Part shown: positions 1-8,015 of the stretch, piece after piece
Numbering within the stretch: position 1 is the stretch's first letter
How the letters are laid out: each line of letters opens with the position of its first letter
Assembly (NCBI RefSeq): GCF_024628805.1
Contig: NZ_CP102382.1
Span: 930,001-994,000 of the forward strand
DNA length: 64,000 nt
Reading direction: 5' to 3'
Source of the DNA: Paenimyroides aestuarii
GTDB lineage: Bacteria > Bacteroidota > Bacteroidia > Flavobacteriales > Flavobacteriaceae
Program-made: the position numbers and the translations under genes
Notes under the pieces: model-generated
What the model was told of the DNA's origin: nothing
Seen by the model: the letters and a program-made list of their open reading frames with translations, nothing else
Databases searched by the model: none

Positions 1-353
1 GTCATTTCACCCTTATCGAGCATCTCTAAAAAAAAGTCAATAATTTCGGTAGTGTACACGTTTTTTCTGAATTGCGGTACACTTTTAAAATTGTTCTCTT
101 TTTTATAATTGATGGAAGTTGGCGGTGCATACAACACTAAATGCTGCGTGTAAATTCTAAAAAAGTCGTACGCTAATAATTTACTCCAAAGCAATAATCT
201 CTCTGTATCAATATTTTTGGATTGATACATTTTTTCCAGTTCTTCATCGGTTATTTTAAAAAATTTCAGAATACGGTCTGTCTCTATTTTTTGTTCATTT
301 ACCAATTGAAGAATAAGATGTCCTATATGAATATCTTTAAATTTGAATTCCAT
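1..353 (-). CDS. Transposase-associated HTH protein, partial (C-terminus off the left edge)
   Basis: Reading leftward from an ATG at 353 gives 117 open codons that run off the window. The product starts MEFKFKDIHIGHLILQ and contains LLLWSKLLAYDFFRIYTQHL, LYAPPTSINY, VPQFRKNVYTTEIIDFFLEM. This pattern resembles a small protein common in Chryseobacterium, Elizabethkingia and relatives that is usually annotated as a transposase or IS-linked helix-turn-helix protein. In that family the missing C-terminus carries a HTH that ends in a TTLYKW-like motif. It may therefore be the first gene of an insertion sequence lying mostly outside the window. The family assignment is from memory of sequence pattern; the role in transposition is inferred and no terminal inverted repeat is visible on this side. 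Confidence 0.6.
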   Translation of the reverse strand, partial: MEFKFKDIHIGHLILQLVNEQKIETDRILKFFKITDEELEKMYQSKNIDTERLLLWSKLLAYDFFRIYTQHLVLYAPPTSINYKKENNFKSVPQFRKNVYTTEIIDFFLEMLDKGEM

Positions 354-424
354 TAACTTTTGCCCAAGTGTTATGTTTTCTCTATTTTTTTTCTTCTTCT
401 TACTTATTTATCTACTGTTATATT

Positions 425-3022
425 TTACTTATTATGTGTATTTGGAAGCATCGGGTTTGTAATTGCTATACAATTTTTTATTTGTATGGATACTTCGTTG
501 GATATATTTTCACAATTCACATTATTTAGCACTTTTAAACGCACTTTTGTTCCATTTAAAGCATTGGAAGCATGGGTGATATTTAAGGTGTTGTTGCTTA
601 CCGAAACAACGCCACTAAAAGTAGCATTGGTTAATACATTCCAAACCGTAGGTGCAGATGCTGAAGCATATTCCCAAGTATAAGTAGTAGCATTGGCCAC
701 AGCAACCGTTATTTGTGTATCGTTATTTTCACAAATACTAATATTAGGAACATTTTGCGCTACCGTAGGTAACGCATTCACGGTAATCGTAAAAGACACT
801 TTAGGACCAACGCACAAAGTTCCTGAAACCGAAGTTCCTTCTGCAACCCAATAGGTATAAGTACCAACGGCAGACGGATTGGGTGTGCTTGCTAATGGTG
901 TGGTTGCAGTTGCTGAATCAAAATAATACAATTGGTAACTGTTGGTAATACCCGTTGATGATAATGCGTTTTGCAGAACTGGTGCTTTTCCTTGACAAGT
1001 GCTCACATTTTGAACGGTTGGCTGTGTTGTTACTAATTGTAGTGAGGTTTGTAATGATATATAACAATTAGGAGCCATACCTGGAACAACTGCGTAAAAC
1101 GTTCTTTTTGTGCCATCGGTATTCACTGGAAAATTGCCTGTTACAAGATTTGTAGTTTGATCATAACTAGTTGGAATCACCGTAAAAAACTTGGTTCCTA
1201 GTGGATATCTATTGGTGATATCAGTACGAGGAAATGCGTTTCCAGGCAACGAACAAAATGCTTTAAATTGAAGCATGCCGTTTTCAACAGGTGGTGGAGC
1301 ACAACTTTGTATAAATGCTTGACTCACATTTATGGTGGACACAAAATCATCATAATCAGCTCCTTCACAACTTCCTATCGAATAACTGCTTACTAGTCTC
1401 GAAGTGACTGTTGTTCCCGAGGTTGCTCCCACCCCAGAAACAGTTCCGTTAACGTGTATAGATAATCCGCATGGACCAACTGTTGACAAAAAAGCACAGT
1501 TTGATGTGGTTTTTAATTTATACTTCAAGGAACCTTGTAAAATGGCCATAGAAGTGTCTAACGGTAATGTACCCACATCCCATATCAATGTTCCGCCTGG
1601 ATAGTTTTGTGGTGTAGCCCCCACAGGAGCCCAAGCTGGCTTTTGCCAAGTGACTGTTGTATTGTTTGATATTTTTATAGTACTATCGGTTCCTGGTATT
1701 ATTGTAGCACTGTCGTAGTGCAAGTTAAAAGGAATCGGAATTTCTACTTTAAAATTATTAATAGCTTCGGTTCCTTTGTTGTACAATTTCACCTCAAAAT
1801 CTAAGTCCTGACCAGGATTTACAGTGGTGTTTGTCGGGGGTGTGTTTACTGCTGGTGCATTTTCAGCAACTACCTCTGGAACATAAGCATCCACGGCAAA
1901 AACAATACTATAAATTGCATAGGTATCTTGATTGGTTCCAAAACGAAAACGTGTAGATGTTTGATTGTTTGTGATGATGTTCTTAGAACTATTTGGCAAA
2001 TCAAACATCGCAATATCTAATCCGTAATTGTTGGTATAATTGGGTGTTCGGGTATTTTCGCCAGTATTTACAGATGAGTTAAAGAAATTATTTGGACTAT
2101 TGTCGCTATGGCTTAAACGCACCCAGTTACTGTTAGCAGCATTGCGAATATCAAATACATCGCCACTAATTCCTCTATCGCCTTCGCCTGCCATCATTCC
2201 CATTTTAACGTTGATGTTACCATTTTGAGCAGCACGGAATCCTGATACGGTTAATTCTCCATAATCTGTAACACCCGTATTAGCCTGAGCAATGTAGCTA
2301 AAACCATCAAACATCGTTATATCGCGCCATTTCATCTGCGCGTTTTCATAGATTACTACCATTCCCCAACCTCCATAATTACCAACAGCTCCACCATCAC
2401 CAACGGTAGTAGCAACATCAGCAACAGAATATGTTCCCCAAGCGTTTGTAAGATTTCGGACTTGTTGCGTAATATCCGCATAAGCGGTATAAATGCCATC
2501 TACATCAGAATCTCCAAAATGTATTCCATTGGCGGTAAGTTCGGTGTATGTTGTTTCACCCGGCAATTTCAATTTTACCTTATTCTTAACTAAACCATTG
2601 CCTAGTGTGAGATTTGAATTATTATTACCTCGCCCAGACCAATACAAACCTGCATAAACTATCTTAGAACAATTTTGAGAAAACCCCGAAGGGTGCGCCA
2701 GTACAGCCGATGATGAATTCAATATATTACTAGGATCTCCTGATAATTTATAAAACCTCATGTTGGAATTATTACTGTTATTTTCTTCTGGAGTTCCTGA
2801 ATTCCATAGTCTTCTGTCATATAAATTGGCGTTTCCAATCATTAAGAAGTCTCCGCGCAAGTTATATATTCCCCCTGCTGGTGCTCCATTTGGTGAATTT
2901 GGAGAAGTACGCAAACCAAAAGCTTGTTTGTTCTGCACTTGTGCCAATAGATTTTTGCCTTGAAATAGAAAAAGCAGCAAGGCAATGAGCTTTATGTATA
3001 GATAAATCTTTTTATGTGCCAT
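425..3022 (-). CDS. Secreted DUF11/Ig-like surface protein, 865 aa
   Basis: The protein has a signal peptide of about 27 residues (hydrophobic IKLIALLLFLFQG, then LLAQ). Residues about 40-385 form a domain rich in Gly, Asn and aromatic residues, with VYAGLYWSGRG and GGWGMVVIYENAQMKWRDITMFDGF, as seen in many flavobacterial surface proteins. A DUF11-like segment follows (NPGQDLDFEVKLYNKGTEAI, about 400-560), then tandem PKD/Ig-like segments with VSTCQGKAPVL and NISICENNDTQITVA. The C-terminus (KNCIAITNPMLPNTHNK) shows no CHU_C or type A sorting domain. That may be the natural end or a truncation, because an IS-like gene begins only 70 bp beyond. It is the last gene of a three-gene run with 2-bp spacings (3510, 3025, 425). 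A surface adhesin or matrix role is inferred from composition. Confidence 0.8.
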   Translation of the reverse strand: MAHKKIYLYIKLIALLLFLFQGKNLLAQVQNKQAFGLRTSPNSPNGAPAGGIYNLRGDFLMIGNANLYDRRLWNSGTPEENNSNNSNMRFYKLSGDPSNILNSSSAVLAHPSGFSQNCSKIVYAGLYWSGRGNNNSNLTLGNGLVKNKVKLKLPGETTYTELTANGIHFGDSDVDGIYTAYADITQQVRNLTNAWGTYSVADVATTVGDGGAVGNYGGWGMVVIYENAQMKWRDITMFDGFSYIAQANTGVTDYGELTVSGFRAAQNGNINVKMGMMAGEGDRGISGDVFDIRNAANSNWVRLSHSDNSPNNFFNSSVNTGENTRTPNYTNNYGLDIAMFDLPNSSKNIITNNQTSTRFRFGTNQDTYAIYSIVFAVDAYVPEVVAENAPAVNTPPTNTTVNPGQDLDFEVKLYNKGTEAINNFKVEIPIPFNLHYDSATIIPGTDSTIKISNNTTVTWQKPAWAPVGATPQNYPGGTLIWDVGTLPLDTSMAILQGSLKYKLKTTSNCAFLSTVGPCGLSIHVNGTVSGVGATSGTTVTSRLVSSYSIGSCEGADYDDFVSTINVSQAFIQSCAPPPVENGMLQFKAFCSLPGNAFPRTDITNRYPLGTKFFTVIPTSYDQTTNLVTGNFPVNTDGTKRTFYAVVPGMAPNCYISLQTSLQLVTTQPTVQNVSTCQGKAPVLQNALSSTGITNSYQLYYFDSATATTPLASTPNPSAVGTYTYWVAEGTSVSGTLCVGPKVSFTITVNALPTVAQNVPNISICENNDTQITVAVANATTYTWEYASASAPTVWNVLTNATFSGVVSVSNNTLNITHASNALNGTKVRLKVLNNVNCENISNEVSIQIKNCIAITNPMLPNTHNK

Positions 3023-3024
3023 TC

Positions 3025-3507
3025 CTACCTGTCTATATTTAATTTTTGAATAAGGATTTTACTTTTTAAACGACTCTCTTTTAATTGGTTACTTAGTTTT
3101 TCGGATACTTTTTTTAGAGATTGTTCGTCATATCCTTTTAAATTGATGTATTCTAAGTTTGCAAGAGATGCCACTTCTAAATCTATTTCATTGGAACTTT
3201 CTGCAGGAACATTGATGATTAACACCTTTAATTGCTGCAATTGTTCGTTTGTTAATCTTAATTTTTGAATTGCAATTACATCTTCCAATTCCATTACATC
3301 AATAGGTTCTTTACCATTTAAAATAGTTTCTATTTCACCTTGTTTGCTAACATATAAAAATGATTTTTCACCATGTAAACTTTTTCTTAAATATTCTTGA
3401 TTTTGCTTTGATTCAGCTTTAAATGCTTCTTCTAAAGTTTCTATTTGTGCGTGCACATTTAAACTGCTTACGAAACAAATAACTAGATATAAAATATACT
3501 TTTTCAT
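3025..3507 (-). CDS. Small secreted protein of unknown function, 160 aa
   Basis: The product has a clear signal peptide (MKKYILYLVICFVSSLNVHAQ). The mature part is charged and mostly helical in appearance. It contains two leucine-rich-like stretches, LRLTNEQLQQLKVLIINVPA and LEVASLANLEYINLKGYDEQ, which resemble a degenerate leucine-rich repeat with a strand-turn-helix rhythm. There is no catalytic motif and no sorting domain. It lies 2 bp downstream of the head-domain fibre gene (3510-4667) and 2 bp upstream of the 865-residue surface protein, so the three are almost certainly co-transcribed. A periplasmic or surface accessory role for its neighbours is plausible, but the sequence does not show it. 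Confidence 0.7.
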   Translation of the reverse strand: MKKYILYLVICFVSSLNVHAQIETLEEAFKAESKQNQEYLRKSLHGEKSFLYVSKQGEIETILNGKEPIDVMELEDVIAIQKLRLTNEQLQQLKVLIINVPAESSNEIDLEVASLANLEYINLKGYDEQSLKKVSEKLSNQLKESRLKSKILIQKLNIDR

Positions 3508-3509
3508 GA

Positions 3510-4667
3510 TTAATCTTCTTTAACAGCAAAAACAATATTTATAAAGCTGCCATTATTAATATTGGCAGAAGCACTCACCGTGTAAGTCATAAGTCCGGCT
3601 GCTGAGATGCTATTAATCGTAAAAACACCTGGTGTGGCATATGTTACATGATACCCCAATTCGCTAGCTGGTAAAACGGGAAGTGTAGCAGCACCTGTAC
3701 TACTCATCACTGGGTTACTAAATTGCGTGCTGTATATTTGATAAAGATTAATAGTTCCGGTTCGTGTGGTATTATTATAGGTAACACCTGTTTGACCAGC
3801 CAATTGACTCTCTGCTGTAGGCACTAATACCGATGGCATATAGAAAAATTTAGGCATTGCTGCTTTTAAAGCCTTTACTGTTCCATCTTGGTTTACAGCC
3901 ATTAAATGCTGTGTAATTCCAGTAGTAGCGTTTGTAGCTTGGGTTTTGTTTTTATCAAGCCCAGTAATTGCTAAATTACTACCTCCGGTTGCAATGGTAA
4001 AAGCATTTCCATTGTTTGAAATGGTAGTTGCCCGTGTTAAATTCCCTCCTAACTTTACTTTTCCATCATGTATTTCTACACCACTTTCTGCCATTCCACT
4101 TAAACTTGGGGTTACGGCTTCCCATTGGTTCAAAGAGCCATTATATGTTAAAACCTGTCCGTTTACACTTGGGGCGGTACTGCTAACTGCTGTTCCTTGA
4201 ATTTTCTCTACCCTTGTACTATTTGCTGCGCCTGTTACATCACCATTCAACGTTATTCCAGCTGTATTGGCACTTACTGTGTAAGTAGTTATATTTCCCG
4301 ACACATTAGGAACTACCGATATCCCCGTTCCTGGCGCCACTATTGCATTGTTATCAATCGCCGCTACGTCTTCTCCATTCAATAGTCGTTGCCATTTATT
4401 TTGATACCAATAATAATAACCAGGTGTAACGTCGCTAGTATTTGCTGTATTATAAACAAAAAGACTATTGATATTTCCTGGTGTAATAGAAGTGTTGTCG
4501 GTAGTGGAAGTAAGGTTTACTTGTGGAAATAAAACACCTTTACTATTCGATACTATTTCTAACTGAGAAGATGCATTAGGTGTTCTAGTTCCTATCCCTA
4601 CCTGACCTTGACTATACGCACCCAATGATGCCACAGAAAAAACTGTAGCTAATGCCATTTTTTTCAT
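3510..4667 (-). CDS. Fibre-like secreted protein with head domain, 385 aa
   Basis: A signal peptide (MKKMALATVFSVASLGAYSQ) is followed by the head domain shared by several proteins here: QVGIGTRTPNASSQLEI, SKGVLFPQVNLTSTTDNT, NSLFVYNTANTSDVTPGYYYWYQNKWQRLL (residues about 20-97). The middle (100-260) is Gly/Thr/Asn-rich low-complexity beta sequence resembling phage tail fibres (GISVVPNVSGNITTYTVSA, NGQVLTYNGSLNQWEAV). The C-terminal 120 residues look like a compact beta domain ending SINNGSFINIVFAVKED-like. There is no T9SS sorting domain. It is the first gene of the run 3510-3025-425, with a 440-bp gap before it that carries a possible promoter. It could be a fibre subunit; that role is inferred. 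Confidence 0.75.
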   Translation of the reverse strand: MKKMALATVFSVASLGAYSQGQVGIGTRTPNASSQLEIVSNSKGVLFPQVNLTSTTDNTSITPGNINSLFVYNTANTSDVTPGYYYWYQNKWQRLLNGEDVAAIDNNAIVAPGTGISVVPNVSGNITTYTVSANTAGITLNGDVTGAANSTRVEKIQGTAVSSTAPSVNGQVLTYNGSLNQWEAVTPSLSGMAESGVEIHDGKVKLGGNLTRATTISNNGNAFTIATGGSNLAITGLDKNKTQATNATTGITQHLMAVNQDGTVKALKAAMPKFFYMPSVLVPTAESQLAGQTGVTYNNTTRTGTINLYQIYSTQFSNPVMSSTGAATLPVLPASELGYHVTYATPGVFTINSISAAGLMTYTVSASANINNGSFINIVFAVKED

Positions 4668-4796
4668 AATCGTTCTTAATAATTATTTTTTTAACACACT
4701 CATTTTAAGTATGTTTTACTCTTTCCTAAATCTTCATTTCGAGCATAAAATTAATCATTATTGAACCTACATTATTCACTAACCTATTGAAAATAA

Positions 4797-4804
4797 CAAA
4801 TTTA
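4797..4804 (-). promoter_or_regulatory. Possible -7 element for the 3510-425 operon
   Basis: CAAATTTA on the plus strand reads TAAATTTG on the minus strand, a match to the Bacteroidota TAnnTTTG -7 element. It lies about 130 bp before the ATG at 4667. No good -33 TTTG is seen at the usual spacing, so the call is weak. Confidence 0.35.
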
Positions 4805-4856
4805 AGCTATACAAAAAACAACATATAACATATTTAAGCTATCAAAAACCAACATG
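4801..4856. repeat. Two direct repeats with 32-bp period in the intergenic gap
   Basis: TTTAAGCTAT followed by (a)CAAAAA(a/c)CAACAT occurs at 4801 and again at 4833. The copies are exactly three helical turns apart and sit next to the putative -7 element of the operon that starts at 4667. A 7-bp-arm palindrome, ATGTTAT/ATAACAT, lies close by at 4923-4939. Phased repeats like this can be binding sites for a regulator. The rest of the 4668-5027 gap is AT-rich and I see no gene in it. Confidence 0.45.
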
Positions 4857-5027
4857 AAAATTTGAAATTTTATAAAATATCTAATACTTTTTTGAAAAAC
4901 GCTTATTACACAGAGCAACAATATGTTATAAAATAACATTAAGGATAGTTAATTCTCCGATGAGTATTTTCTAATTAATTCTGATTCATAAATTCTCCGC
5001 TATTCAATTTCACCAAACTGATTTAAT

Positions 5028-5076
5028 CCCCCACAAAAAACCACCCCCAAACGGTATATTTTACCATTTGGGGGTG
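5028..5076 (-). terminator. Strong rho-independent terminator of module A
   Basis: CACCCCCAAA (5042-5051) pairs with TTTGGGGGTG (5067-5076), with an inner GGTA/TACC stem. On the minus strand the hairpin is followed by TTTTTTG. It ends the operon whose last gene is the PorE-like protein and lies inside the duplicated block. Confidence 0.85.
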
Positions 5077-5108
5077 TTTAATAAGCTTTAATCCTTTGTG
5101 TGGATGGT

Positions 5109-7070
5109 TTACATCTCCACGATAATAAACTCGGATCTACGGTTGGCTTGGTGTGCTTCTTCGCTACACTGCACTCCGTCGGCACATTCGTTGACTAATT
5201 GGCGCTCGCCATAGCCTTTCGATGTTAATCGTGACGAACTGATGCCTTGGTCAATCAACCATTCTCTAGTCGATTTTGCGCGGTTCTCAGACAATCTGTC
5301 GTTGTACTTGTGCGATGCACGGCTGTCGGTATGCGAACGGATGTCGATTTTCATCGTTGGATATTCTTCCAATACCGCCAATACTTTTGCCAGCTCTGCC
5401 GCTGCATCCGGACGGATGTTGTATTTGTCTAAATCAAAATAAATCGGATTCAGTTTTAATACTTTAAACAAGTCGTCGCCTACTTTTACAGGGGTTTTAG
5501 CTGGTTCCAAAACAATGGTGTGCTCGGTTACACCGCTTTCATTGGGCAAACGCACCACGTCTTCTTGGGTCGTATAGCCTTCTTTTTCCGCTTTTAAGCG
5601 GTAGGTTTCTCCACATTTGAATTCGTTGTTGAACACATAACCGCCGTTTTGATAGCGGTTGCTGCTTTCTAGTTCGCCGTACAAATTGTTGTACAACGTT
5701 ACGTTGGCATCGCTAATAATGTTGCGGGTTTTTGCATCGACTACTTTTAAAAGCAATTTTTGGATGCATTCTAGTTGCAACGGTTTGGTTTCATGGAAAC
5801 TGTAAATATCGTCGTTGCCGTTGCCGCCCTCACGGTTGCTTGAAAAGAAGCCTTGTTTGGTGTTTGGGTCGATATAATACGCAAAATCATCTGCATTTCC
5901 GTTGATTGGTGCTCCTACGTTGTGGATTTCCCCAGGTTGGCTGTTTCTGTCTAATTTTGTGGCATATACATCAAGTCCGCCTAGTCCTACTCTACCGTCG
6001 CTTGAAAAATACAATTCCCCACTTTCGGTTACAAACGGAAAGGTTTCTCTGCCTTCGGTGTTGATCCCCTCACCCATGTTTACAGGTCCGCCAAAAGCTC
6101 CTGAGGGATGAATTGCTACCTGCCACAAATCCGATTCGCCGAAGCCTCCCGGACGGTCGCTCGCAAAATACATTGTGGCTTCGTCTGGGCTTAAGGTGGG
6201 GTGTGCCGTGTTGTAGCCGTCCATATTGAACGGTAACTCGGTTATGTGCTCCCATTTGCCATCCACGTTTTCTGCACGGTAGATTTTAAGCTTCGTGTTT
6301 TTGTCGGCATCGTATTTACGGGTATGGTTGATGTAGTTGTTGCGTGTGAAATACATCGTGTTGCCGTCTTTGGTGATTACCGCTGTGGATTCGTTAAGTG
6401 GTGATTTTACCTTTCCTTTCAATCGGGTTACTTTATCATCTTTGCTTGCCGTTTCGGCTACGCTGTACAAGCTGGTAAAGGCATCGCCTGTCCAGGTGTG
6501 TTCGCGTTTGTGCAAGCTGCCCGTGTCGCGCGCGCTGGTAAAGTACAATTGGTTGTTGTGTACATAGCTTCCGTAATCGGAATAAGGCGTGTTGATCTCC
6601 AAGTTCTTGATTTGGTCGTAGCGACCTGAATTGGCTTGTATCTGCTTTTTAAGTTCGGCTTCGTTCTTGCGGATTTTAGAACGTTGCGTGTGGCTGCCGG
6701 CTTTGTTTACAAACTGGTCGTAATAGCGCTTTGATTCGCTTTCTTTGCCCACGTGTTGCAAGGTTTGGGCGTAGCGGTAATAGTACTCGCTGCCAATGTT
6801 TTCGCTGCCAAATTCTTTGAACAAGCGTTCGTAGTGCTTTTGGGCTTCGCCATAGCGTGCGTTAAAGTAGTAGGCGTTGCCTAACTTTTCTAGTACATCC
6901 TTCCCGGCATAGCCGCGGTTGGCTACTTTCTCGTAAATGCTGATTGCATCTACATAAGCCCATTGGTTGTAGTCTTTATCGGCTGTATTTAATCCCGCTT
7001 GTGCTTGTGCCCCCGTGTTCCCCAGCATAAAGGCGGTGAACAAAGCGGCTCTATATATCCCTTTTTTCAT
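5109..7070 (-). CDS. PorE-like TPR-PD40-CRD-OmpA protein, 653 aa (module A)
   Basis: The domain order matches the T9SS accessory protein PorE. There is a signal peptide (1-24), TPR-like helices (about 30-150, with GYAGKDVLEKLGNAYYFNAR), a PD40/WD40-like propeller (about 165-425, with repeated TMYFASDRPGGFGESDLW, LYFSSDGRVGLGGLDVY, GFFSSNREGGNGNDDIYSF), a carboxypeptidase-regulatory-like domain (about 435-530) and a C-terminal OmpA domain from 541. In the OmpA domain Asp582 (HTDSRAS) and Arg597 (SENRAKS) have the same 15-residue spacing as the two residues of E. coli OmpA that grip diaminopimelate. It should therefore bind peptidoglycan and tie an outer-membrane partner to the wall. It lies 12 bp after the PorP-like gene and before a strong terminator. 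The pairing with that barrel and its surface cargo is inferred from synteny seen three times here. Confidence 0.9.
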   Translation of the reverse strand: MKKGIYRAALFTAFMLGNTGAQAQAGLNTADKDYNQWAYVDAISIYEKVANRGYAGKDVLEKLGNAYYFNARYGEAQKHYERLFKEFGSENIGSEYYYRYAQTLQHVGKESESKRYYDQFVNKAGSHTQRSKIRKNEAELKKQIQANSGRYDQIKNLEINTPYSDYGSYVHNNQLYFTSARDTGSLHKREHTWTGDAFTSLYSVAETASKDDKVTRLKGKVKSPLNESTAVITKDGNTMYFTRNNYINHTRKYDADKNTKLKIYRAENVDGKWEHITELPFNMDGYNTAHPTLSPDEATMYFASDRPGGFGESDLWQVAIHPSGAFGGPVNMGEGINTEGRETFPFVTESGELYFSSDGRVGLGGLDVYATKLDRNSQPGEIHNVGAPINGNADDFAYYIDPNTKQGFFSSNREGGNGNDDIYSFHETKPLQLECIQKLLLKVVDAKTRNIISDANVTLYNNLYGELESSNRYQNGGYVFNNEFKCGETYRLKAEKEGYTTQEDVVRLPNESGVTEHTIVLEPAKTPVKVGDDLFKVLKLNPIYFDLDKYNIRPDAAAELAKVLAVLEEYPTMKIDIRSHTDSRASHKYNDRLSENRAKSTREWLIDQGISSSRLTSKGYGERQLVNECADGVQCSEEAHQANRRSEFIIVEM

Positions 7071-7082
7071 TTTTCTTTATTT

Positions 7083-8003
7083 TTAGAAGAAACGCGGCGA
7101 GTTCACGCGGCGGTATTTGTTAAACAATTCAAAGCGCATAAAAATCTCGTGTGAGCCGTTGTTGTAATTTCTCAAGGCTTTGATGTCGCTGTCGTAGCTA
7201 TAGCCTATAAACAATCCGTCGGTTACCTGGAAGCCTGCCAAGGCACTCCATGCGGCATCCCAGCGATAAGCGGCTCCTAAAGTAAACTTCTCGTTGATTA
7301 AGAAATTCCCTGTGATATCAGCTTGTAAAGGTGCGCCTTCTACTGCTTTTAACAAAAATGCCGGTTTAAACTTCAACATCGGGTTCAACTCAAATACGTG
7401 ACCTCCCATTAAATAATAGTGCATCTTTTGCTGCATCGTGCTTTGTACGTTGTCGTCGTAGCGCGTGGTTTCTAAAAAATGGGGTGCCGATAATCCTACA
7501 TACGTTTGTTCGTTATGCCAATAAACACCCGCTCCTATGTTTGGAGTGAATTGGTTGTTGATGTCTGTAAGGATCTGCGAATCGTTCGGGTTGTATTTGT
7601 TCAGCCTAGAATAAGCTACATTCAGCATATTGGCTGATCCTTTTAAGCCGAAGCTTAGCTTGCTGCCACGGTTGTTTAAATCTAAGGTGTACGAGAAATC
7701 TACACTTAACGTGTTTTCATCGGTCACCCCTAACCTGTCGTTTACAAAGCTTACTCCTAAACCTACTTTACTCTCGGCTATAGGGGTGTTTATGGAAAAC
7801 GAATTGGTCGTTGGTGCGCCTTCTAATCCTACCCATTGGCTGCGGTGCAAGCCAAAGATGCTCAAGGCGCCTCTGCTACCTGCATAAGCCGGGTTGATGT
7901 TGATCGTGTTGTACATGTAATTCGTGTACTGGGGGTCTTGTTGGGCGTTTGCCGAAATGCTTACCAAAGCTAACAAAGCCATTATCTTTTTTAATTGTTT
8001 CAT
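7083..8003 (-). CDS. PorP/SprF-family outer-membrane protein, 306 aa (module A)
   Basis: The signal peptide (MKQLKKIMALLALVSISANA) is followed by the family hallmark QQDPQYTNYMYNTININPAY and AGSRGALSIFGLHRSQWVGL. The rest alternates as amphipathic beta strands and ends in the family-typical EIFMRFELFNKYRRVNSPRFF, consistent with an outer-membrane beta-barrel. Members are known partners of T9SS substrates that carry type B (CHU_C) C-terminal domains, as SprF is for SprB in Flavobacterium johnsoniae. The gene sits 12 bp from both the CHU_C protein upstream and the PorE-like gene downstream. From the QQDPQ motif on it is nearly identical to 54621-55559, but the signal peptide differs. Confidence 0.92.
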   Translation of the reverse strand: MKQLKKIMALLALVSISANAQQDPQYTNYMYNTININPAYAGSRGALSIFGLHRSQWVGLEGAPTTNSFSINTPIAESKVGLGVSFVNDRLGVTDENTLSVDFSYTLDLNNRGSKLSFGLKGSANMLNVAYSRLNKYNPNDSQILTDINNQFTPNIGAGVYWHNEQTYVGLSAPHFLETTRYDDNVQSTMQQKMHYYLMGGHVFELNPMLKFKPAFLLKAVEGAPLQADITGNFLINEKFTLGAAYRWDAAWSALAGFQVTDGLFIGYSYDSDIKALRNYNNGSHEIFMRFELFNKYRRVNSPRFF

Positions 8004-8015
8004 TGCTTTTTAGTT

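Larger units (their letters stand above)
5028..7945. repeat. Duplicated block, copy 1 (2,918 bp)
   Basis: The stretch from the ccccc before the terminator to the tcttgttggg inside the PorP-like gene recurs at 52566-55483. Every matched feature has the same offset of 47,538 bp, so no net indel has occurred. By eye I count nine amino-acid differences in the 653-residue PorE-like protein and two in the shared part of the PorP-like protein. Both boundaries are abrupt. No insertion sequence, terminal repeat or tRNA is visible at either edge. Confidence 0.95.

Noticed and set aside
5000..5040. Insertion-sequence or integron boundary at the duplicated block
   Set aside because: No terminal inverted repeats, target duplications or transposase are visible at 5028, 7945, 52566 or 55483. 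Homologous conversion explains the edges better.
7630..7887. 85-codon frame opposite the PorP-like gene, repeated at 55168-55425
   Set aside because: Its conservation in both copies only reflects the duplicated block. It is a mirror frame of the barrel gene, and a similar mirror appears in module B.
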